Origin: Microvirga sp052115485
GTDB lineage: Bacteria; Pseudomonadota; Alphaproteobacteria; Rhizobiales; Beijerinckiaceae
DNA: 64,000 nucleotides
Assembly: GCF_052115485.1 (NCBI RefSeq)
Contig: NZ_JBFRGU010000002.1
Location: 186,001-250,000 of the forward strand
Direction: 5' to 3'
The notes under the pieces are model-generated. The model did not search any database and was not told the origin of the DNA. It was given only the letters and a program-made list of their open reading frames with translations. Positions 27,244 through 36,424 of the stretch are shown piece by piece. Position 1 is the stretch's first letter. Every line of letters begins with the position of its first letter. Position numbers and translations under genes: made by a program.

Positions 27244-28305
27244 ATGGCTGTTGCTGCCCGAAAGGCGGGCCGCGCTGGTTCAAGCGCGGCTAACAAGTCC
27301 ATTTCCAATAAGAGCGCGGCGCGAAAAGCCGCTCCCAATACACCGCAATTCAACAAGGATGAGGATCTGGCCGCCTATGGCGACATGCTCCTGATCCGCC
27401 GTTTCGAAGAGAAATCCGGCCAGATGTACGGCATGGGTCTCATCGGCGGTTTCTGCCACCTTTATATCGGGCAGGAAGCGGTGGTCGTCGGCATGCAGAT
27501 GGCGACGAAGCCCGGCGATCAGGTGATCACCGGCTATCGCGATCACGGCCACATGCTGGCCTGCGGCATGGACGCCAAGGGCGTCATGGCGGAGTTGACC
27601 GGGCGTCGCGGCGGCTTGTCGAAAGGCAAGGGCGGCTCGATGCACATGTTCTCGAAAGAGAAGCACTTCTACGGCGGCCACGGTATCGTGGGCGCGCAGG
27701 TGTCTCTGGGAACCGGCATCGCGTTTGCGAACCATTATCGCGAAAACGGCAATGTGTGCCTCACCTATTTCGGCGACGGCGCAGCCAACCAGGGCCAGGT
27801 CTATGAGAGCTTCAACATGGCGCAGCTCTGGAAGCTGCCGGTTGTCTACGTGATCGAGAACAACCGTTACGCCATGGGCACGGCGGTGAGCCGCGCTTCG
27901 GCGCAGACCGATTTCTCGAAGCGCGGCGTGTCGTTCAACATCCCCGGCGAGCAGGTGGACGGCATGGATGTCCGCGCGGTCTACGCCGCCGGCCAGCGCG
28001 CCATCGAGCATGCACGCTCCGGCAAGGGACCGTACATTCTCGAAATGCAGACCTACCGCTATCGCGGCCACTCCATGTCCGACCCGGCGAAGTATCGCAC
28101 GAAGGACGAGGTGACCCGCATGCGCGAGGAGCACGACCCCATCGAGCAGGTGCGCCGCCGTTTGCTGGAAAGCTGGAAGCTGTCGGAAGACGAGCTGAAG
28201 GTCATGGACGGCAAGGTGCGCGAGATCGTCAACGAGGCGGCCGAATTCGCCACGCACGATCCGGAACCGGATCCGTCAGAGCTTTACACCGACATTCTCC
28301 TCTAA
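27244..28305 (+). CDS. pdhA: Pyruvate dehydrogenase E1 alpha subunit
   Basis: With PdhB it decarboxylates pyruvate and acetylates the E2 lipoyl group. The 353-residue protein has a Lys/Ala-rich N-terminal tail (1-32), then the E1-alpha fold with the thiamine diphosphate motif GDGAANQGQVYESFNMA ... ENNRYAMGT (about 177-215) and the phosphorylation-loop equivalent RYRGHSMSDPA. It opens the operon pdhA-pdhB-DUF5076-pdhC-lpd. Confidence 0.97.
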   Translation: MAVAARKAGRAGSSAANKSISNKSAARKAAPNTPQFNKDEDLAAYGDMLLIRRFEEKSGQMYGMGLIGGFCHLYIGQEAVVVGMQMATKPGDQVITGYRDHGHMLACGMDAKGVMAELTGRRGGLSKGKGGSMHMFSKEKHFYGGHGIVGAQVSLGTGIAFANHYRENGNVCLTYFGDGAANQGQVYESFNMAQLWKLPVVYVIENNRYAMGTAVSRASAQTDFSKRGVSFNIPGEQVDGMDVRAVYAAGQRAIEHARSGKGPYILEMQTYRYRGHSMSDPAKYRTKDEVTRMREEHDPIEQVRRRLLESWKLSEDELKVMDGKVREIVNEAAEFATHDPEPDPSELYTDILL

Positions 28306-28361
28306 GCGCGTTCGCGTTTTGAAGAATTCGCCGAAAGCATAACTGGAGAAACGAGTTTTCC

Positions 28362-29777
28362 ATGGCGATCGATATTCTCATGCCCGCGCTCTCCCCGACG
28401 ATGGAGCAGGGCAAATTGGCCAAATGGCTGAAAAAAGAAGGCGACAAGGTCAAGTCCGGCGACGTGCTGGCCGAGATCGAGACCGACAAGGCGACGATGG
28501 AAATCGAAGCCGTGGATGAAGGCGTTCTCGCCAAGATTCTCGTCGGTGACGGCACCGACAATGTGGCCGTGAACACTCCCATCGCGGTTCTGGCAGGCGA
28601 GGGCGAGGACGTTGCTTCCGCCGTCGCCAACGCGAAGATGCCGGATCTCGGGGTCGCTCCCGCCGCGCAGCCAGCGCCGACCCCCGATGCCCAGGCTGAA
28701 GGCATGGCGGCAAAACCGGCCGCCGTACCGGCCGCCGTACCGGCGCAGCCCGCGCGTGGCTACGATGCGGGCCTGGAAGTTCCGGCCGGCACCGAAATGA
28801 CCAGCATGACTGTCCGCGAAGCGCTTCGCGACGCCATGGCGGAAGAGATGCGCCGCGATGGCAATGTCTTCGTCATGGGCGAAGAGGTCGCAGAATATCA
28901 GGGCGCCTATAAGGTTACGCAGGGCCTGTTGCAGGAATTCGGCGCGAAGCGTGTCGTCGATACGCCGATCACCGAGCACGGCTTTGCCGGTATCGGCGTC
29001 GGCGCGGCGTTCACGGGCCTTCGTCCCATTGTCGAGTTCATGACCTTCAACTTCGCCATGCAGGCGATCGACCAGATCATCAACTCGGCGGCCAAGACCC
29101 TCTACATGTCCGGCGGTCAGCTCGGCGCGCCCATCGTGTTCCGTGGTCCGAACGGTGCCGCGGCCCGCGTGGCGGCACAGCACAGCCAGGATTTCGCGGC
29201 GTGGTATTCCGCCATTCCGGGCCTCAAGGTCGTGGCGCCTTATTCCGCCGCTGACGCGAAGGGTCTGCTCAAGAGCGCCATCCGCGATCCGAACCCGATC
29301 GTCTTCCTCGAGAACGAGATCCTTTACGGTCAATCGTTCCCGGTGCCGGTGCTGGACGATTTCACGATCCCTATCGGCAAGGCGCGCATCCATCGCCAGG
29401 GCAAGGATGTGACCATCGTGTCCTTCGGCATGGGCATGACCTACGCCATCAAGGCCGCGCTGGAATTGGAGAAGGAAGGCATCGACGCAGAGATCGTCGA
29501 CCTTCGCACCATCCGCCCGATGGATACGGAGACCATCGTCGCCTCGGTCATGAAGACGGGCCGCTGCATCACGGTGGAAGAGGGTTATCCGCAATCCGGC
29601 GTCGGTGCTGAGATCGTCGCGCGCATCATGGCGGAAGCCTTCGATTATCTCGATGCGCCGGTCCTTCGCGTCACGGGCAAGGACGTGCCCATGCCCTACG
29701 CCGCGAACCTCGAAAAGCTCGCTTTGCCGAATGTCGGCGAAGTGGTGCAGGCTGTGAAAGCGGTAACCTATCGGTGA
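28362..29777 (+). CDS. pdhB: Pyruvate dehydrogenase E1 beta with N-terminal lipoyl domain
   Basis: A 471-residue E1 beta subunit that carries its own lipoyl domain (1-78, lipoyl-lysine in ETDKATMEIE), an arrangement known from alphaproteobacteria such as Sinorhizobium and Zymomonas. An Ala/Pro-rich linker (95-135) contains a perfect short duplication AAVPAAVPA. The transketolase-like pyrimidine domain starts about 145 (MTVREALRDAMAEEM) and includes GEEVAEYQGAYKVT and TPITEHGFAG. LipA, encoded at 35456, would lipoylate it. Confidence 0.96.
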   Translation: MAIDILMPALSPTMEQGKLAKWLKKEGDKVKSGDVLAEIETDKATMEIEAVDEGVLAKILVGDGTDNVAVNTPIAVLAGEGEDVASAVANAKMPDLGVAPAAQPAPTPDAQAEGMAAKPAAVPAAVPAQPARGYDAGLEVPAGTEMTSMTVREALRDAMAEEMRRDGNVFVMGEEVAEYQGAYKVTQGLLQEFGAKRVVDTPITEHGFAGIGVGAAFTGLRPIVEFMTFNFAMQAIDQIINSAAKTLYMSGGQLGAPIVFRGPNGAAARVAAQHSQDFAAWYSAIPGLKVVAPYSAADAKGLLKSAIRDPNPIVFLENEILYGQSFPVPVLDDFTIPIGKARIHRQGKDVTIVSFGMGMTYAIKAALELEKEGIDAEIVDLRTIRPMDTETIVASVMKTGRCITVEEGYPQSGVGAEIVARIMAEAFDYLDAPVLRVTGKDVPMPYAANLEKLALPNVGEVVQAVKAVTYR

Positions 29778-29781
29778 TCCA

Positions 29782-30078
29782 ATGGCTGAACGGAAATTCG
29801 AAGCGCTGAACGTTCCTCCCGACGCCGTTGAAAAAGGCGGTGTCGAGATTCTCCGGGCTTCGGTGGTCGAGGGGGCGGTGAGCATCGCGCTGCGCCGCGC
29901 TTTCGACGATCCGTTTACCTGGGGCGTGCTCCTCGTGGACCTCGCCCGTCACGCCTCGCGCGTCTACGCCATGGAAACCGACCTCTCGGAGGAAGAGGCC
30001 ATGGCGGAGATCACCGCTGGAATTCAGGCCGAGTTGGAGGATCCGTCCGATCCCGGCTCGACCCAATCGCTCAATTAA
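29782..30078 (+). CDS. DUF5076 domain protein
   Basis: A 98-residue acidic protein without membrane segments, of the DUF5076 family found almost only between pdhB and pdhC in Rhizobiales. It starts four bases after pdhB and is clearly co-transcribed. Visible conserved parts are FEALNVPPDA and WGVLLVDLARH. Function is unknown; context suggests a role in pyruvate dehydrogenase assembly or control. Confidence 0.85.
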   Translation: MAERKFEALNVPPDAVEKGGVEILRASVVEGAVSIALRRAFDDPFTWGVLLVDLARHASRVYAMETDLSEEEAMAEITAGIQAELEDPSDPGSTQSLN

Positions 30079-30106
30079 CCCATCTCTGCTCAGGATCTAA
30101 AACGCC

Positions 30107-31456
30107 ATGCCCATCAATATCCTGATGCCAGCCCTCTCGCCGACCATGGAAAAGGGCAACCTTGCCAAGTGGTTGAAGAAGGAAGGCGACACAATCAAGT
30201 CCGGCGACGTCATCGCCGAGATCGAGACCGACAAGGCCACCATGGAAGTCGAGGCCGTGGATGAAGGCGTCCTCGCCAAGATCGTGGTGCCGGAAGGCTC
30301 CGCCGACGTGCCCGTGAACCAGCTCATCGCGCTCATCGCAGGCGAGGGCGAGGATCCGAAATCCGTCGCGGCTTCCGGCGGCGCTGCCGCTCCAGCGGCT
30401 GCAGCTCCCGCGCCGAAGGCTGAAGCTCCTGCCGCCGCGCCTGCTCCTGCACCCCAGGCCGCTCCGAGCGCTCCGGCTCCCGCCGCGAAGCCGAACGGTC
30501 AAGCTGCCGGGCAGGGCGCGCGCGTGTTCGCTTCGCCGCTTGCCAAGCGCATTGCAAAGGACGCAGGCATCGATCTTGCCGCCGTTCAGGGCTCCGGCCC
30601 CCATGGCCGCATCGTCGAGAAGGACGTGCGCGCGGCCGTTGCCGGTGGTGGCGCGAAGCGCGCTCCTGCCGCTGCTCCCGCAGGCGCTCCCGCCGCCGCG
30701 CCGTTGGCTGCAAGCGCTTCCGCCGATCAGGTCAAGGCGATGTTCGAGCCGGGATCTTACGAGGAGATCCCCCTCGACGGCATGCGCAAGACTATCGCCA
30801 AGCGCCTCGTCGAGTCCAAGCAGACGGTGCCGCATTTCTATCTGGCGCTCGATTGCGAACTCGACGCGCTGATGGCCATGCGCGAGCAGATCAATTCGGC
30901 TGCGCCGAAGGATAAGGACGGCAAGCCCGCCTACAAGCTCTCGGTGAACGATTTCGTCATCAAGGCGCTCGCCATTGCGCTCCAGCGCGTGCCGAACGCC
31001 AACGCCGTGTGGGCGGATGACCGCATTCTTCGCTTCAAGCATTCGGATGTGGGCGTGGCGGTCGCTATCGAAGGCGGCTTGTTCACACCCATCATCCGCA
31101 AGGCGGACACGAAGACGCTCACCGCCATCTCCGCCGAGATGAAGGACCTCGCGGGCCGCGCCCGCAACCGTCGCCTGAAGCCGGAGGAATATACCGGTGG
31201 CACGACGGCGGTCTCCAACCTCGGCATGTTCGGCATCAAGGACTTCCAGGCCGTCATCAACCCGCCGCACGGCACGATTTTGGCCGTCGGCGCGGGCGAG
31301 CAGCGCGTTGTGGTGAAGAACAACGCTCCCGCTATCGTACAAGCCATGACCGTCACACTCTCCTGCGACCACCGCGTGGTCGACGGCGCATTGGGCGCGG
31401 AACTCTTGTCGGCGTTCAAGGGGCTGATCGAAAACCCGATGGGGATGCTTGTTTGA
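30107..31456 (+). CDS. pdhC: Dihydrolipoamide acetyltransferase (PDH E2)
   Basis: The E2 core transfers the acetyl group from lipoyl-lysine to CoA. Of 449 residues, 1-78 form the lipoyl domain (ETDKATMEVE), 85-135 an Ala/Pro-rich linker, 140-178 the E1/E3-binding domain (FASPLAKRIAKDAG, GPHGRIVEKDV), 180-205 a second linker, and 215-449 the catalytic domain with DHRVVDGALGAE near the C-terminus (His and Asp of the acetyltransferase site). Its lipoyl domain is nearly the same as that of PdhB at the DNA level. Confidence 0.97.
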   Translation: MPINILMPALSPTMEKGNLAKWLKKEGDTIKSGDVIAEIETDKATMEVEAVDEGVLAKIVVPEGSADVPVNQLIALIAGEGEDPKSVAASGGAAAPAAAAPAPKAEAPAAAPAPAPQAAPSAPAPAAKPNGQAAGQGARVFASPLAKRIAKDAGIDLAAVQGSGPHGRIVEKDVRAAVAGGGAKRAPAAAPAGAPAAAPLAASASADQVKAMFEPGSYEEIPLDGMRKTIAKRLVESKQTVPHFYLALDCELDALMAMREQINSAAPKDKDGKPAYKLSVNDFVIKALAIALQRVPNANAVWADDRILRFKHSDVGVAVAIEGGLFTPIIRKADTKTLTAISAEMKDLAGRARNRRLKPEEYTGGTTAVSNLGMFGIKDFQAVINPPHGTILAVGAGEQRVVVKNNAPAIVQAMTVTLSCDHRVVDGALGAELLSAFKGLIENPMGMLV

Positions 31457-31470
31457 GAAACGCCACGCCT

Positions 31471-31635
31471 TTTCCCTCCCCCTTGCGGGGAGGGACCAAG
31501 GGTGGGGGTGGTTCGACGGGGTGAGAGCGTAAGGAGGCTCGGGCTGTATGGCTCCCTGTGCCTTCTTATCGGGAGACGCGAGTTCCGACTTTGCGACCCC
31601 CACCCCCAACCCCTCCCCGCAAGGGGGAGGGGAAA
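31471..31635. repeat. Inverted repeat element, family E copy 2
   Basis: About 165 bp between pdhC and the DUF559 gene, with arms TTTCCCTCCCCCTTGCGGGG and CCCCGCAAGGGGGAGGGG matching the element at 23239-23396. Confidence 0.85.
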
Positions 31636-31652
31636 CGAAGGCAGAAGTCGCG

Positions 31653-32075
31653 ATGCCGTGGAATCGACCAGCCGCAAAACCTGTCTCGCCGCGTGCAGCA
31701 CGCTACGCGAAGGATTTGCGCCGAACGCCGACGGAGCCGGAACAGCGGTTGTGGTGGCATCTGCGCCATCGCCTCCCGGTCACCGGCACGCATTTCAGGC
31801 GTCAGGTTCCTATCGGCTCCTACATCACGGATTTCTGCTGCCTCGGCGCTCGGCTCATCGTCGAGGTCGACGGTAACCAACACGGGGCGGACGAAGCGCA
31901 GGCTTACGACAAACGCCGCACGAACGATCTGGAGCGCGAGGGCTTCCACGTCCTGCGCTTCAGCAATGCCGAAATCATGCGCGACATGGATGTCGTGCTC
32001 GACACAATACATGCGGCGCTTGTCCGCACCATCCCTGACCCATCCTCGCAAGCGGGATGGGAGCCGGAGGCTTAA
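31653..32075 (+). CDS. DUF559 domain (Vsr-like) endonuclease-family protein
   Basis: A 140-residue protein of the DUF559 family, related to very-short-patch repair and PD-(D/E)XK nucleases. The core runs from about 18 to 125: TPTEPEQRLWWHLR, FRRQVPIGSYITDF, then VEVDGNQHG, whose D...ExD pattern fits the nuclease fold. The start at 31653 is chosen because earlier in-frame codons translate the family E repeat. It separates pdhC from lpd and ends directly at the lpd ATG, an unusual intruder in a core operon. Activity is not shown for most members. Confidence 0.85.
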   Translation: MPWNRPAAKPVSPRAARYAKDLRRTPTEPEQRLWWHLRHRLPVTGTHFRRQVPIGSYITDFCCLGARLIVEVDGNQHGADEAQAYDKRRTNDLEREGFHVLRFSNAEIMRDMDVVLDTIHAALVRTIPDPSSQAGWEPEA

Positions 32076-33512
32076 ATGGCAGAACAATACGACATCATCG
32101 TCATCGGCGGCGGCCCAGGCGGCTACGTGGCCGCGATCCGCGCCGCGCAGCTTGGGTTCAAGACTGCGGTCGTGGAGCGCGAGCATCTCGGCGGCATCTG
32201 CTTGAACTGGGGCTGCATTCCGACCAAGGCGCTGCTGCGCTCGGCGGAAATCTATCACTACATGGAGAACGCCAAGGATTACGGGCTCGTGGCCGAGAAG
32301 ATCGGCTTCGATGCGGCCGCTATCGTGCAACGTTCGCGCGGCGTGTCGGGCAAGCTCAACGGCGGCGTCGGCATGTTGTTGAAGAAGAACAAGGTCGATG
32401 TGATCTGGGGCGAGGCGACCATCTCTAAGCCTGGTGAGGTCGTCGTCGCCGCGCCGAAGAAGGCCGCCATGCAGCCGCAGCATCCCGCGCCGAAGGGCAC
32501 GCTTCCGGCGGGTACTTACTCTGCTAAGAACATCATCGTTGCCACCGGCGCGCGTCCACGCGTGCTGCCGGGCATCGAGCCGGACGGCAAGCTGATCTGG
32601 ACCTATTTTGAAGCGATGGTGCCGCCCACCATGCCGAAATCGGTTCTGGTGATGGGCTCCGGCGCCATCGGCATCGAATTCGCCTCGTTTTACCGCACCA
32701 TGGGCGCGGACGTGACGGTGGTGGAAGTGCTGCCGCAGATCCTGCCTGTGGAAGATGCGGAGATCGCGGGCCTTGCCCGCAAGCGCTTCGAGAAGCAGGG
32801 CATCAAGATTTTGACCGGCGCGAAGGTGACGAAGGTCGCCAAGGGTGCGAACTCGATCACCGCCACCATCGATGACGGCAAGGGCACGCAGGACATCACC
32901 GCCGAGCGGATGATCTCTGCCGTCGGCGTCGTCGGCAACGTGGAAAATCTCGGCCTTGAAAAGCTCGGGCTGAAGATGGAGCGCGGCACCATCGTCACGG
33001 ATGGCGTCGGCCGCACCAACGTTCCCGGCATCTTCGCCATCGGCGACGTGGCGGGTCCGCCCATGCTGGCGCATAAGGCCGAGCATGAGGGCGTGATCTG
33101 TGTGGAGGGCATCAAGGGCCTGCACCCGCACGCCATGGACAAGCTCAAGATCCCCGGCTGCACCTATTGCAACCCGCAGGTCGCTTCCGTCGGCCTCACG
33201 GAAGCCAAGGCCAAGGAAGCGGGCTACGACATCCGCGTCGGCCGGTTCCCCTTCGTCGGCAACGGCAAAGCGATTGCGCTTGGCGAGCCGGAAGGCCTCG
33301 TGAAGACGATCTTCGACAAGAAGACCGGCCAGCTTTTGGGCGCGCACCTGATCGGCGCGGAAGTCACCGAACTGATTCAGGGTTTCGTCATCGCCATGAA
33401 CCTGGAGACGACGGAAGAGGACCTGATCCACGCGGTCTTCCCCCATCCGACGCTCTCCGAGACGATGCATGAGAGCGTGCTCGATGCGTATGGTCGCGTG
33501 ATCCATATGTGA
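32076..33512 (+). CDS. lpd: Dihydrolipoamide dehydrogenase (PDH E3)
   Basis: Lpd reoxidises dihydrolipoyl groups with FAD and NAD+. The 478-residue enzyme has the FAD loop GGGPGGYVAAIRAAQLG, the redox disulphide GGICLNWGCIPTK (about 40-50), the NAD loop VMGSGAIGIEFASF, and the dimer-interface HPTLSETMHES carrying the catalytic His-Glu. An insertion of about 15 residues after KPGEVVVAAPKK is seen in the PDH-linked Lpd of this order. Confidence 0.97.
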   Translation: MAEQYDIIVIGGGPGGYVAAIRAAQLGFKTAVVEREHLGGICLNWGCIPTKALLRSAEIYHYMENAKDYGLVAEKIGFDAAAIVQRSRGVSGKLNGGVGMLLKKNKVDVIWGEATISKPGEVVVAAPKKAAMQPQHPAPKGTLPAGTYSAKNIIVATGARPRVLPGIEPDGKLIWTYFEAMVPPTMPKSVLVMGSGAIGIEFASFYRTMGADVTVVEVLPQILPVEDAEIAGLARKRFEKQGIKILTGAKVTKVAKGANSITATIDDGKGTQDITAERMISAVGVVGNVENLGLEKLGLKMERGTIVTDGVGRTNVPGIFAIGDVAGPPMLAHKAEHEGVICVEGIKGLHPHAMDKLKIPGCTYCNPQVASVGLTEAKAKEAGYDIRVGRFPFVGNGKAIALGEPEGLVKTIFDKKTGQLLGAHLIGAEVTELIQGFVIAMNLETTEEDLIHAVFPHPTLSETMHESVLDAYGRVIHM

Positions 33513-33543
33513 TGCGACTCCCCCACGTCCACGCTCAACAATC

Positions 33544-33574
33544 ATGCCCGGCTTCGTGCCGGGCATTTTCGTTT
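33544..33574 (+). terminator. Rho-independent terminator after lpd
   Basis: A 9-bp perfect stem ATGCCCGGC/GCCGGGCAT with loop TTCGT and a TTTTCGTTT tail, 31 bases after the lpd stop; it ends the pdh operon. Confidence 0.9.
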
Positions 33575-33741
33575 CACCCGCCATCGTCATGGCCGGTTTG
33601 ATTTCGGAGCCCCTAGGGCGTGGATCTGGGGCAGCGCTCCCGCGTTGCCCTCAGGCCTACGGCGAGATCGCTGCGCGCAACGTGCGCATCGTTCTCCCAC
33701 CTCAACGCGACAACATCGATTTTGAATCCAACGGGAGAGAG

Positions 33742-34797
33742 ATGATGTCGGAGAAGATCAATCCTGACCGCCGCCGCTTCTTGGGTGCTGCGGCCATGGT
33801 CGTTGCCGCCGCCGAGCTTGGTGTAATCCCAACCGCGAACGCACAGGCCGGCAAGCTCAAGCCGATGCAACTGCCGACGATCAAGCGCGGAGCACACACG
33901 TCGTTCGGCTCACTGAAGCAGACCGACGCGGGCCTCCTGAATGTCGGATATGCTGAAGCTGGTCCCGCCGATGGCTCCGTAGTCATTCTTCTGCACGGCT
34001 GGCCGTATGACATTCATAGCTTTGTCGATGTCGCTCCGTTGCTGGCCTCAGCAGGCTACAGGGTGATCGTCCCGTATCTGCGCGGCTATGGCACGACACG
34101 CTTTCTTTCGGGTGAAACGGTCCGCAATGGCCAGCAATCGGCGCTCGCTGTCGATATCGTCGCCTTGATGGATGCTCTCAAAATCGAAAAGGCGACGCTC
34201 GCCGGTTTCGATTGGGGAGCGCGGACGGCCAATATCATCGCGGCGCTCTGGCCGGAGCGTTGCAATGGCCTCGTCTCCGTGAGCGGCTATCTGATCGGCA
34301 ACCAGGAGGCCGGGAAGTTGCCCTTGCCGCCGAAAGCCGAACTCGAATGGTGGTATCAATTCTATTTTGCCACAGATCGCGGCCGGGCTGGCTACGACAA
34401 ATACCGGCACGATTTCTCGAAGCTCATTTGGCGACTTGCTTCGCCGAAATGGAACTTCGACGATGCCACGTTCGATCGCACTGCAGCGTCCTTCGACAAC
34501 CCGGATCATGTCGCCATCGTGATCCATAACTACCGCTGGCGACTCGCCCTGGCTGACGGCGAGCAGAGATATGACGATCTGGAAAAGCGGCTTGCCGCTG
34601 GCCCGGTCATCACCGTCCCCACCATTACCCTTGAAGGCGATGCGAACGGCGCACCGCACCCGGACCCGAGTTCCTACGCCAAAAAATTCTCGGGGAAATA
34701 TGAGCACCGGCTCATCAAGGGCGGTGTCGGGCATAACCTGCCCCAGGAGGCGCCACAGGCTTTTGCCCAAGCTGTGGTGGACGTCGGCCGCCTTTGA
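33742..34797 (+). CDS. Tat-exported alpha/beta hydrolase, epoxide-hydrolase-like
   Basis: A 351-residue hydrolase with a twin-arginine signal (DRRRFLGAAAMVVAAAELG, cleavage probably after NAQA near 36). The start at 33742 follows GGGAGAGAG; a longer in-frame start is rejected since it would bury the Tat signal. The fold shows the oxyanion motif HGWPYD (about 95), a nucleophile elbow GFDWGA with Asp in the nucleophile place, and a late GVGHNLPQE giving the catalytic His. Asp nucleophile and HGWP point to epoxide hydrolase or haloalkane dehalogenase rather than esterase. Substrate unknown; the site of action would be the periplasm. Confidence 0.85.
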   Translation: MMSEKINPDRRRFLGAAAMVVAAAELGVIPTANAQAGKLKPMQLPTIKRGAHTSFGSLKQTDAGLLNVGYAEAGPADGSVVILLHGWPYDIHSFVDVAPLLASAGYRVIVPYLRGYGTTRFLSGETVRNGQQSALAVDIVALMDALKIEKATLAGFDWGARTANIIAALWPERCNGLVSVSGYLIGNQEAGKLPLPPKAELEWWYQFYFATDRGRAGYDKYRHDFSKLIWRLASPKWNFDDATFDRTAASFDNPDHVAIVIHNYRWRLALADGEQRYDDLEKRLAAGPVITVPTITLEGDANGAPHPDPSSYAKKFSGKYEHRLIKGGVGHNLPQEAPQAFAQAVVDVGRL

Positions 34798-35022
34798 TCG
34801 ACGGTTCGTGGGGTGGGCGCAACAAAACCGGCGGCCTGTCCGTTGACCCTTCAGACATTGGAGCATGACCGGGACCCGAATCCCGTTAGATCAAGCTCCG
34901 TTTTCTTTGGCTACGAGCCCCTGGACCGCCGAAGCCGGTTTTCCGGAAGGATTGCAGGAGCATGATCTTTCTCGTGAAGCGGCTTTCAGCTTCGCGGGAT
35001 CATGCCGGGAAGGAGATGAAAA

Positions 35023-35283
35023 ATGGGTGGGGTCGGCATTTTGATGATGCTTCTGATCGGCGTTCTGGCCGGTTGGATCGCGGAGAAATTCACGAAATCG
35101 AGCCATGGTCTGATCACCAACATGCTACTCGGCATCCTGGGCGCGTTCGTCGGCGGGTTTCTGGCCAATCTGGCCGGGATCGAGGTCAGCGGATTCTGGA
35201 GCGTTCTGATTGCCGCTATTTTCGGCGCTACCATCCTGATCGTGGTCTATCGCGCGGTCACAGGACGCCGCCCGTCCTACTGA
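35023..35283 (+). CDS. GlsB/YeaQ/YmgE family membrane protein
   Basis: An 86-residue inner-membrane protein of the transglycosylase-associated (YeaQ/YmgE) family, with three hydrophobic helices (about 4-20, 30-50, 57-77) and the family's GWIAEKFTKSSHG loop and Gly-rich LLGILGAFVGG helix. A GAAGGAG site precedes the ATG. Members are often induced by stress; biochemical function is unknown. Confidence 0.9.
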   Translation: MGGVGILMMLLIGVLAGWIAEKFTKSSHGLITNMLLGILGAFVGGFLANLAGIEVSGFWSVLIAAIFGATILIVVYRAVTGRRPSY

Positions 35284-35368
35284 TCCATTCGCGGGACGAG
35301 GGCCGGCCATGCCAATGCGATTTCGCCATTTGCACGCGGGGCCCGAAACCCTTAAGTCACTGGGGTGG

Positions 35369-35412
35369 CGCATTTTCGCAGAACCGGGCACCGTTTTGCG
35401 GGGAAAAATGCG
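35369..35412. repeat. Degenerate short repeat upstream of lipA
   Basis: A GCATTTTCGCAGAACCGGG ... TTTTGCGGGGAAAAATGC stretch resembling the core of the 10258-10331 repeat, about 45 bases before the lipA start. Confidence 0.5.
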
Positions 35413-35455
35413 GCAAATCAAGACACTGCCCGATGTGCAAGAGGGTTTCGATTCC

Positions 35456-36418
35456 ATGGCCGTCGTTCTCGATCTTCTGAACAGGGACAACCGCCCCCGC
35501 CATCCTGAGAAGGCGCACCGGCCGGACCAGCCTGTCCAGCAGCGCAAGCCCGACTGGATTCGCGTGAAGGCTCCCGGCTCGCCCAAATGGGCCGAGACGA
35601 ACCGGATCGTGCGCGAGAACAAGCTCGTCACGGTCTGCGAAGAGGCCGGCTGCCCCAATATCGGCGAGTGTTGGGAGAAGAAGCACGCCACCTTCATGAT
35701 CATGGGCGACACGTGCACCCGCGCTTGCGCCTTCTGCAACGTGAAGACGGGTATGCCGCAGGCGCTCGATCCGCATGAGCCCGAGAACGTGGCGAAGGCC
35801 GTCGAAAAGCTCGGCCTGGAGCACGTGGTCATCACCTCCGTCGACCGTGACGATCTCGATGACGGCGGCGCGCAGCATTTCGCGGATGTGATCCACGCCA
35901 TTCGCGCCCGTTCGCCGAAGACCACGGTCGAAATCCTGACACCCGATTTCCTGCGCAAACCCGGCGCGTTGGAGGTCGTCGTCGCGGCGCGTCCCGACGT
36001 GTTCAACCACAATCTCGAAACCGTGCCCTCGAAATATCTCAAGGTTCGTCCCGGCGCGCGGTATTTCCACTCCATCCGCCTTTTGCAGCAGGTGAAGGAG
36101 CTGGATCCAACCATCTTCACCAAGTCGGGCATCATGGTCGGCCTCGGCGAGGAGCGGAACGAAGTGCTCCAGCTCATGGACGATCTGCGCTCGGCGGACG
36201 TGGATTTCATGACCATCGGCCAGTATCTCCAGCCCACGAAGAAGCACCATCAGGTGATCCGCTTCGTGGAGCCGAACGAGTTCAAAGCCTTCGAGACCAC
36301 GGCCTATGCCAAGGGCTTCCTGCTCGTGTCCTCGACGCCGCTGACGCGCTCCTCGCACCACGCGGGCGACGACTTCGCGAAGCTGAAAGCGGCACGGCTT
36401 GCGAGGCTCGGGGCCTGA
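35456..36418 (+). CDS. lipA: Lipoyl synthase LipA
   Basis: A radical-SAM enzyme inserting two sulphurs into octanoyl-lysine of lipoyl domains, here most directly those of PdhB and PdhC. The ATG at 35456 (MAVVLDLLNRDNRP) gives 320 residues; an extended frame upstream translates a repeat and is not used. The auxiliary cluster cysteines are in CEEAGCPNIGEC, the radical-SAM cluster in CTRACAFC (about 84-91), and the C-terminal SSTPLTRSSHHA motif is intact. Confidence 0.96.
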   Translation: MAVVLDLLNRDNRPRHPEKAHRPDQPVQQRKPDWIRVKAPGSPKWAETNRIVRENKLVTVCEEAGCPNIGECWEKKHATFMIMGDTCTRACAFCNVKTGMPQALDPHEPENVAKAVEKLGLEHVVITSVDRDDLDDGGAQHFADVIHAIRARSPKTTVEILTPDFLRKPGALEVVVAARPDVFNHNLETVPSKYLKVRPGARYFHSIRLLQQVKELDPTIFTKSGIMVGLGEERNEVLQLMDDLRSADVDFMTIGQYLQPTKKHHQVIRFVEPNEFKAFETTAYAKGFLLVSSTPLTRSSHHAGDDFAKLKAARLARLGA

Positions 36419-36424
36419 TCCCGC

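Noticed and set aside
31566..33590. 674-codon minus-strand frame opposite lpd and DUF559
   Set aside because: Shadow of lpd; composition and lack of motifs show it is not coding. The same holds for long frames opposite pyrG, pdhB, pdhC, lipA and the GGDEF-EAL gene.
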